A DNA stretch of 64,000 bases. Source: Dokdonella_A sp046347015 (GTDB lineage Bacteria > Pseudomonadota > Gammaproteobacteria > Xanthomonadales > Rhodanobacteraceae). The position numbers and the translations under genes were made by a program. The notes beneath the pieces were generated by a model. It made no database searches. It was not told the DNA's origin and worked only from the letters and a program-made list of their open reading frames with translations. Positions within the stretch are counted from its first letter, which is position 1, and each line of letters begins with the position of its first letter. Below, one piece after another: positions 57,777-64,000 of the stretch. The stretch lies in NCBI GenBank assembly GCA_046347015.1, contig JAXMHA010000010.1, positions 45,317-109,316 of the forward strand, read 5' to 3'.

Positions 57777-58475
57777 TCAATGGTGGCGCGCTTGTTCTTC
57801 CTGATGCACGAGATAGAGCGCGATGTCGACCATCTGGTCGAAGCCGATGTCCTGCCCGGGATTGACCGTTACGCGAAACTTCCCGTCGACGATCAGGGTC
57901 GGCGTCGAATCGATGCCGTAGGCAACTTCCATGTCGTGCGCGTGCTGCAGGTCGCCATCGATGATGAACGACTGCGCGGTCGACAGGAACGTGCCGCGAT
58001 CGACGCCGAACCCGGCGTAGAAGCCGGCGAGAGCATCGAGCGTGAGCAACGGCTTGTGGTCGCGATGCAGGGCATCGAACAACGCCTGGTGCGTCTTGTC
58101 GAGGACCCCCAGCGCCTTGGCGGTGTAGAAGGCGCGCGAGAACAGATCCCAGCCCTGCTCGAAGTCGGCCGGCATCAACGCGAACCGGGCATCGGCGGGC
58201 AGGCTCGCGCGCAGGCGATCGGCGTAGGGCTGGAAGCGCGCGCAGTGCGGACACGCGTACGAGAACACTTCCAGTACCTCGATCTTGTCCCCGGTGCTGA
58301 CGGGCTGCGGGGGCGAAATGAGATGGTAACTCTGGCCGGCGATCCACGGACCCGACGGCGCACCAGCCGCGGCCAGCGGCGCGAAGAGCGCAAGCATTCC
58401 GGCCAGCACCAAGCCGCATGCCATGCGCATGACCGAACGGACGGCAAAGCTGCGCCGGTTCGCGGTTGCCGTCAT
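57777..58475 (-). CDS. thiol:disulfide interchange protein DsbA, copy 2
   Basis: A 232-residue DsbA with a longer N-terminus (twin-Arg-free MTATANRRSFAVRS before the signal helix ACGLVLAGMLALFAPLAAAG), active site CPHC in FSYACPHCARF and cis-Pro loop YGIDSTPTLIVDGKFRV. Its start overlaps the copy 3 stop (ATGA at 58472-58475), so it is translationally coupled to it. Different cis-Pro neighbours (STP rather than GTP) suggest some specialisation. Confidence 0.92.
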   Translation of the reverse strand: MTATANRRSFAVRSVMRMACGLVLAGMLALFAPLAAAGAPSGPWIAGQSYHLISPPQPVSTGDKIEVLEVFSYACPHCARFQPYADRLRASLPADARFALMPADFEQGWDLFSRAFYTAKALGVLDKTHQALFDALHRDHKPLLTLDALAGFYAGFGVDRGTFLSTAQSFIIDGDLQHAHDMEVAYGIDSTPTLIVDGKFRVTVNPGQDIGFDQMVDIALYLVHQEEQARHH

Positions 58476-59152
58476 TTCGCCGCCTGTTCCTTGTGCACGA
58501 GGTATTCGACGACCGACACCATCTGGTCCCAGCCACCGGCCGTCCGCGGCGTCACGCGATACTTGCCGTTGACGATGACGGTCGGCGTGGAGTCGACGCC
58601 GTACGCCTTGATCTGCTCGTCGGCGCGCTTCATCTTGGTGTTGATCGCGAACGAACCCGCGGTGGCGACGAAATCGGCAGGCTTCACGCCGAACTTCGCG
58701 TAGAACCTGGCGATGGCGTTGATGTCCGGCAGCGGGTCGACAAGCTTGCGGTTCGACTCGTCGTAGATGGCCAGCGTCTTGTCCTTCCATACGGCGTCGA
58801 ACATCGCCTGATGCGACTTGTCTTCGATGCCGAGCGCCTGTGCAGTGAAGAACGCGCGCTGGAACACGGGCCAGTCCTCGTCGCTGCGAAACGACGCCGG
58901 CAGGTAGCGCACTTCCGCATCCGCGGGCAGCGACTTCTTGATCTCGGCCATGGCCGGCTGGAACGCATTGCAGGCCGGGCACGCGAACGAAAATACTTCC
59001 AGCACCTCGATCTTGTCGCCCGTCGAAGTCGGTTGCGGGGGTTCGACCAGCATGTAAGTCGTGCCGGCGACGGGTTCGTCGGCCGCACGCGCGTTGCCGC
59101 AGGCGAAAACCGTGGCGAGGCCACCGATGGCGGCCAGCAGGATTCGGATCAT
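58472..59152 (-). CDS. thiol:disulfide interchange protein DsbA, copy 3 (CPAC)
   Basis: A 226-residue periplasmic DsbA-family protein. Signal peptide ending NARAAD; active site FACPACNAF, i.e. CPAC rather than CPHC. The dipeptide between the cysteines sets the redox potential, so this copy is probably a weaker oxidant. Cis-Pro loop YGVDSTPTVIVNGKYRV. The helical insert (FDAVWKDKTLAIYDESNRKLVDP) is longer than in copies 1 and 2, so it is the more distant paralogue. It follows cytochrome c4 by 52 bases. Confidence 0.92.
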   Translation of the reverse strand: MIRILLAAIGGLATVFACGNARAADEPVAGTTYMLVEPPQPTSTGDKIEVLEVFSFACPACNAFQPAMAEIKKSLPADAEVRYLPASFRSDEDWPVFQRAFFTAQALGIEDKSHQAMFDAVWKDKTLAIYDESNRKLVDPLPDINAIARFYAKFGVKPADFVATAGSFAINTKMKRADEQIKAYGVDSTPTVIVNGKYRVTPRTAGGWDQMVSVVEYLVHKEQAAK

Positions 59153-59204
59153 CGGATTCGTTCTCCGGTTGCGAAGGGCGGTCTCGCGGCGCCGGAGCCG
59201 GGGT

Positions 59205-59960
59205 TCACGGCGCCGTGCCACTGACGAGCGGATCGGCGGTGCTGGTGTGGAGCCCTTCGATGTAGGACGACAGCGCCGCGATGTCATCCTTGTCGAGGCG
59301 CGAAGCGATCAGGGGCATGATGGCCGCACGGCCATCGTCGCCCCAGGTCACGCCGTTCTTCCAGTCCGTCAGCTTCGACGACACGTAGCTGCTCCATTGT
59401 CCTGCCAACTGCGGGTAACCGGTCCCGGCCATGCCACGGCCATCGGGACCGTGGCAGGCCATGCAGGCCGGTACCACGTGGTTGACCTCACCGCCACGGA
59501 AAAGTGCCTCGCCGCGGGCCACGAGCGCCTCGTCGGCCACCCCCGGCAGGGACTTCTTGCTTGCGAAGTAGGCCCCGATGTCGTGCATGTCCTTGGTCGA
59601 CAGCGTGCTGGCAAACCCGAGCATGATCGGATTCTGGCGCTTGCCCGTCTTGAACAGGGTCAATTGGCGGACGATGTACGCTTCGTTCTGGCCGGCAAGC
59701 TTCGGATACTGCTTGTCGGTCGGGTTCCCATCGCTGCCGTGGCAGGCGCCGCAAACCGCGGCCTTCGTCTGCCCCGCTGCGGCGTCACCGAGGACGATCG
59801 CGCCGTCTTCCGGGGGCGGGGACGTGGCGGGTGCTGGCGCAGCCGCATTCTGGCCCACCGGCGAAGCCGGTGGCTCGGGTGACCCGGAGGGAGACTCCTG
59901 GGCCATGGCCGCTCCGGCAAACACCAGCATCGCCAGCGCAAATAGTCGCCTCGAGCACAT
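59205..59960 (-). CDS. diheme cytochrome c4
   Basis: Periplasmic electron carrier of 251 residues. Signal peptide MCSRRLFALAMLVFAGAAMA is followed by a Pro/Ala/Ser-rich linker of about 35 residues that is unusual for c4. Two c-type domains bind heme at CGACH and CMACH. Met ligand candidates are in NPIMLGFASTL and AAIMPLIASRL. c4 donates electrons to cbb3-type terminal oxidases. First gene of the run c4-DsbA3-DsbA2-DsbA1-EEP. The 210 bases between its start and engB (divergent) show no gene. Confidence 0.92.
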   Translation of the reverse strand: MCSRRLFALAMLVFAGAAMAQESPSGSPEPPASPVGQNAAAPAPATSPPPEDGAIVLGDAAAGQTKAAVCGACHGSDGNPTDKQYPKLAGQNEAYIVRQLTLFKTGKRQNPIMLGFASTLSTKDMHDIGAYFASKKSLPGVADEALVARGEALFRGGEVNHVVPACMACHGPDGRGMAGTGYPQLAGQWSSYVSSKLTDWKNGVTWGDDGRAAIMPLIASRLDKDDIAALSSYIEGLHTSTADPLVSGTAP

Positions 59961-60173
59961 ACACTTGCTCCGAAAATCCTGCGGACGGAATGCCTCGTGC
60001 GGTCCGCGCCCGCCCCGGGGCGCCAATTGCGCGTCGGCCGCGGGATTATCCGCGCCACCCGCGAACCGGTCAAACCGGCCGCCGCAACCGGCAAGGAACA
60101 ATGCGACTCGACCTTGCGTCGGGTTGGCGCCGCGTGTGACGGTCCGGCCGGTCGCCTGTTTCGGTGAATGACA

Positions 60174-60797
60174 ATGAATCCGCTCGACTCCGCCCGCTAT
60201 GTCGTCAGTGCCCACACGCTGGGACAGCTGCCCACCGATGCGGGCCGCGAGATCGCGTTCGCGGGGCGGTCCAATGTCGGCAAGTCGACTGCCATCAATG
60301 TGCTGGCGAGGCGGCGGAAACTGGCGCGCACATCGCGAACTCCGGGACGCACGCAGCAAATGGTCGTTTTCGCCCTCGCCGATGGCGCGAGGATCGTGGA
60401 CCTGCCGGGCTATGGCTACGCGCAGGTATCACAAGCCTTGCGCGCGCATTGGCACGAGGAGATCGATGCCTACCTGCGCACCCGCCGCAGCCTGCGGGGG
60501 CTGGTCCTGATCGCCGACATCCGGCATGCGTTGACTGAATTCGATCGCCGGATGCTGGCATTCTGCGCCGGGATCTCCATGCCGTGCCTGGTGCTGCTCA
60601 GCAAGGCCGACAAGCTGTCGCACGCGCAGACCCGCAAACGCCTGCGTGAAATCGAAACCGAGCTCGCGATGAATTCCTGGACGACAAGCGTGGTCACGTT
60701 CTCGGCGCAGGACGGCACGGGCGTGGACGCGGCGCGGGGCGCCGTCGTGGACCTTCTCGCTGCCCCTCGGCACGGTCCTGCCGAAGCTTCGCCTTGA
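60174..60797 (+). CDS. engB: ribosome biogenesis GTP-binding protein EngB/YsxC
   Basis: Essential GTPase in assembly of the 50S subunit. The 207 residues show all G motifs: GRSNVGKST (G1), RTPGRTQ (G2), DLPGYGYA (G3), LSKADKL (G4, with the unusual S/K start as in the family) and TFSAQDGTG (G5). The ATG at 60174 is chosen because GGTGA is six bases upstream; ATG 60168 would give two more residues. Divergent from cytochrome c4, as in related genomes. Confidence 0.95.
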   Translation: MNPLDSARYVVSAHTLGQLPTDAGREIAFAGRSNVGKSTAINVLARRRKLARTSRTPGRTQQMVVFALADGARIVDLPGYGYAQVSQALRAHWHEEIDAYLRTRRSLRGLVLIADIRHALTEFDRRMLAFCAGISMPCLVLLSKADKLSHAQTRKRLREIETELAMNSWTTSVVTFSAQDGTGVDAARGAVVDLLAAPRHGPAEASP

Positions 60798-60918
60798 GCG
60801 GTCGCGACCGGGTCCGAGACGCGGCGGTTCGCATGATCGTGGCAACGCCTTCACGTCACTTGCGAAAGGCAGTCGGCTGCCCCATCTTTCCCGCCTTGAA
60901 TCAGCACCGGGGAAGTGC

Positions 60919-62283
60919 ATGTCCGGACCCAGCCACGCCTCCGAGCAGCCGGTCGAACGGCGCGCACAACTCGCCGAATTCCTGGCAGCCGGCGGCAAGC
61001 CTGCTGCCAGGTGGAAGATCGGCACCGAGCACGAGAAGTTCGTGTTCCGCACCGATGACTTGCGCCCACCGCCATACGAGGGTGAACGCGGCATCGGTGC
61101 ACTGCTGAAGGGCATTGCCGGCTGCGGTTGGAATCCGGTCGAGGAGAACGGCAACGTCATCGCGCTGTCGCGGGGGGCGGCGTCGGTAACCCTGGAGCCG
61201 GCGGGGCAGCTCGAACTCTCCGGAGCGCCCCTCGACACGATCCATCAGACCTGCTGCGAGGTGCAGGACCACCTTGCCTGCGTGCGCCGTGCGACCGAAC
61301 CGCTGCGGCTCGGCATCCTCGGGATGGGGTTCCAGCCGAAGTGGCGGCGGGAAGACATGCCGTGGATGCCGAAAGGCCGCTACGCGATCATGCGCCGCTA
61401 CATGCCGAAGGTCGGCTCGCTCGGCCTCGACATGATGACGCGCACCTGCACGGTGCAGGTGAATCTCGATTTCGCCGACGAAGCCGACATGGTGAAGAAA
61501 TTCCGCGTGTCGCTCGCCCTGCAACCAATCGCCACCGCGCTGTTCGCCGATTCCCCGTTCACCGAAGGCCAACCGAACGGGTACCTCAGCTACCGTTCGC
61601 ACATCTGGACCGACACCGATCCCGACCGCACCGGGATGCTCGATTTCGTGTTCGAGGACGGCTTCGGGTTCGAACGCTACGTGGACTACCTCCTCGAGGT
61701 GCCGATGTACTTCGTGTACCGGCACGGGCGGTACCTCGACTGTGCGGGCCAGTCGTTCCGCGATTTCCTCGCGGGAAGGTTGCCGGCACTGCCGGGCGAG
61801 ACTCCGACCCTGCGCGACTGGTCCGACCACATGACCACTGCGTTCCCCGAAGTGCGCCTGAAGCAATTCCTCGAAATGAGGGGTGCCGATGGCGGGCCGT
61901 GGAACCGCCTGTGCGCGCTGCCGGCGTTCTGGGTCGGGTTGCTGTACGACGCGACGTCACTCGATGCCGCGTGGGACCTGGTCAAGGACTTCTCGCTGGC
62001 CGAACGCCACGCGTTGCGCGACGGCGTGCCGCGGCACGCGTTGAAGTTGCCGTTCCGGGACACGACCGTGCGCAACCTCGCGGCCGAGGTGTTGAAGATT
62101 GCCGGTTGCGGGTTACGGCGCCGGGCATGCCTCAATCGCAACCAGGTCGACGAGACGACCTATCTGCAACCACTGCTGGAATTCGTCGATTCGGGCCAGT
62201 CGCCGGCCGAACGCAAGCTGGAGCTGTTCCAGACCGAATGGAACGGCAGCATCGATCCGCTGTTCCGCGAGTTCGCGTACTGA
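60919..62283 (+). CDS. gshA: glutamate-cysteine ligase, plant/proteobacterial type
   Basis: First and rate-limiting step of glutathione synthesis. The 454-residue enzyme belongs to the class shared by alphaproteobacteria, xanthomonads and plants: KIGTEHEKFVFR, EENGNVIALSRGAASVTLEPAGQLELSG, GMGFQPKW, MPKGRYAIMRRYMP, DMMTRTCTVQVNLDF and FTEGQPNGYLSYRSHIW. Start at 60919 with GGGGAAG just upstream. It is convergent with the rrn operon; the shared palindrome at 62341-62368 may also end this transcript. Confidence 0.95.
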   Translation: MSGPSHASEQPVERRAQLAEFLAAGGKPAARWKIGTEHEKFVFRTDDLRPPPYEGERGIGALLKGIAGCGWNPVEENGNVIALSRGAASVTLEPAGQLELSGAPLDTIHQTCCEVQDHLACVRRATEPLRLGILGMGFQPKWRREDMPWMPKGRYAIMRRYMPKVGSLGLDMMTRTCTVQVNLDFADEADMVKKFRVSLALQPIATALFADSPFTEGQPNGYLSYRSHIWTDTDPDRTGMLDFVFEDGFGFERYVDYLLEVPMYFVYRHGRYLDCAGQSFRDFLAGRLPALPGETPTLRDWSDHMTTAFPEVRLKQFLEMRGADGGPWNRLCALPAFWVGLLYDATSLDAAWDLVKDFSLAERHALRDGVPRHALKLPFRDTTVRNLAAEVLKIAGCGLRRRACLNRNQVDETTYLQPLLEFVDSGQSPAERKLELFQTEWNGSIDPLFREFAY

Positions 62284-62340
62284 GCTCCCCCACGAAACCC
62301 GCGGTTGCCCGCGGACTCTTGCTGGAAAGCGGAGAAAGAG

Positions 62341-62368
62341 AACGCCCCGTCCTTGCGGGCGGGGCGTT
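62341..62368 (-). terminator. rho-independent terminator of the rrn operon
   Basis: Perfect 9-bp stem AACGCCCCG / CGGGGCGTT with a 10-base loop. On the minus strand it lies 12 bases after the 5S gene and is followed by the pyrimidine-rich CTCTTTCTCC. It could also act weakly on the convergent gshA transcript. Confidence 0.8.
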
Positions 62369-62379
62369 CGGGGATAGCG

Positions 62380-62494
62380 CTCAGCGATGACCTACTCTTG
62401 CATGGCTTGAGCCACACTACCATCGGCGCGGGTGCGTTTCACTTCCGAGTTCGGGATGGGATCGGGTGGGACCACACCGCTATGGTCGCTGAGC
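62380..62494 (-). rRNA. rrf: 5S ribosomal RNA
   Basis: On the minus strand: GCGACCATAGCGGTGTGG, CCCATCCCGAACTCGGAAG, CGCCGATGGTAGTG and AGAGTAGGTCATCGC, i.e. all 5S landmarks. The termini GCTCAGCGA and TCGCTGAGC pair as helix I. About 115 bases. Ends are placed by this pairing. Confidence 0.95.
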
Positions 62495-62704
62495 AAACCG
62501 TGCGAGTTGCACCACGTTCGTGCGCGCATGCGCAACCGGACGAGTGGACTCGGCATTCGGGGACTTGGGACGCAACAAGTTGTCTGGTTCGTATCCGCCG
62601 GACCTGTCGTCGAGGTCAAGCAGCCACCGGAACCGCGGCGAACGCGCCGCATCCGGCCGTCGAGTGAACGGGCTTGCGCCCGGTCGAAACGACTAGGAGT
62701 TATA
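62495..62704 (-). other. 23S-5S internal transcribed spacer
   Basis: About 210 bases between the 23S 3' end and 5S. No tRNA cloverleaf is seen. It presumably contains the processing stems of the pre-rRNA. Confidence 0.7.

Positions 62705-64000
<1,296 letters not shown>

Noticed and set aside
62495..62704. tRNA gene in the 23S-5S spacer
   Set aside because: No acceptor/T-loop pattern such as GGTTCGAATCC on the minus strand.

Overview
The window is very GC-rich chromosomal DNA from a gammaproteobacterium, most likely of the Xanthomonadales/Lysobacterales (Rhodanobacteraceae-like). This is inferred from gene content and order: a PPi-type phosphofructokinase with an H+-pyrophosphatase, zapA-6S RNA-fau, an aryl polyene (xanthomonadin-type) gene block, a cytochrome c4-DsbA-EEP operon, engB, a plant-type gshA, and an rrn operon whose 5S and partial 23S genes close the window on the minus strand. 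No species can be named from the sequence alone.

Layout. 0-5.4 kb: PPi-phosphofructokinase and membrane pyrophosphatase, with two frameshifted minus-strand genes between them. 5.4-10.3 kb: a decayed envelope locus (GT39 transferase, histidine kinase, response regulator, PAP2 phosphatase), every gene broken. 10.3-17.5 kb: an intact GT9 glycosyltransferase, a frameshifted four-repeat membrane protein, a second and intact GT39 transferase, DUF2333, a ferritin-like protein, a small lipoprotein and a pirin. 17.5-19.6 kb: thiC behind a clear TPP riboswitch but carrying one frameshift. 19.7-25.4 kb: remains of an accessory island: a large MmeI-like (type IIL) restriction-modification fusion and one or two unrecognised genes. 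25.6-33.8 kb: pepQ, a broken VOC protein, then a phospholipid-aminoacylation block (VirJ-like hydrolase, mprF, AcvB-like hydrolase, pepP). 34-38.5 kb: a 1519-residue propeller-PAS-GGDEF-EAL sensor. 38.6-46.5 kb: housekeeping genes (zapB-like, zapA, 6S RNA, fau, EVE, rpiA, LOG, fRMsr, TMEM175-like channel, bioD) and a beta-helix surface protein. 46.5-51 kb: tricorn-type protease and an amidinotransferase-fold hydrolase. 51-56.2 kb: six translationally coupled genes of an aryl polyene export/tailoring block. 56.2-60 kb: EEP hydrolase, three tandem DsbA proteins and cytochrome c4. 60.2-62.3 kb: engB and gshA. 62.3-64 kb: rrn terminator, 5S, spacer, 3' part of 23S.

A pattern that cuts across the annotation is that all twelve or so disrupted genes lie in the first 27.4 kb and none in the remaining 36.6 kb. 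Most are accessory genes carrying several single-base indels. One has a likely TCG-to-TAG nonsense change, which argues for real decay in at least that case, but a stretch of poorer sequence quality cannot be excluded from sequence alone; thiC is the case where an error is most plausible.

Functionally, the window suggests PPi-linked glycolysis (PPi-PFK with a K+-independent H+-pumping PPase), charge control of phosphatidylglycerol by MprF together with two VirJ/AcvB-type hydrolases, periplasmic thiol oxidation beside a c-type cytochrome, and pigment-type lipid export. No CRISPR array, tRNA gene, insertion sequence or prophage was found.
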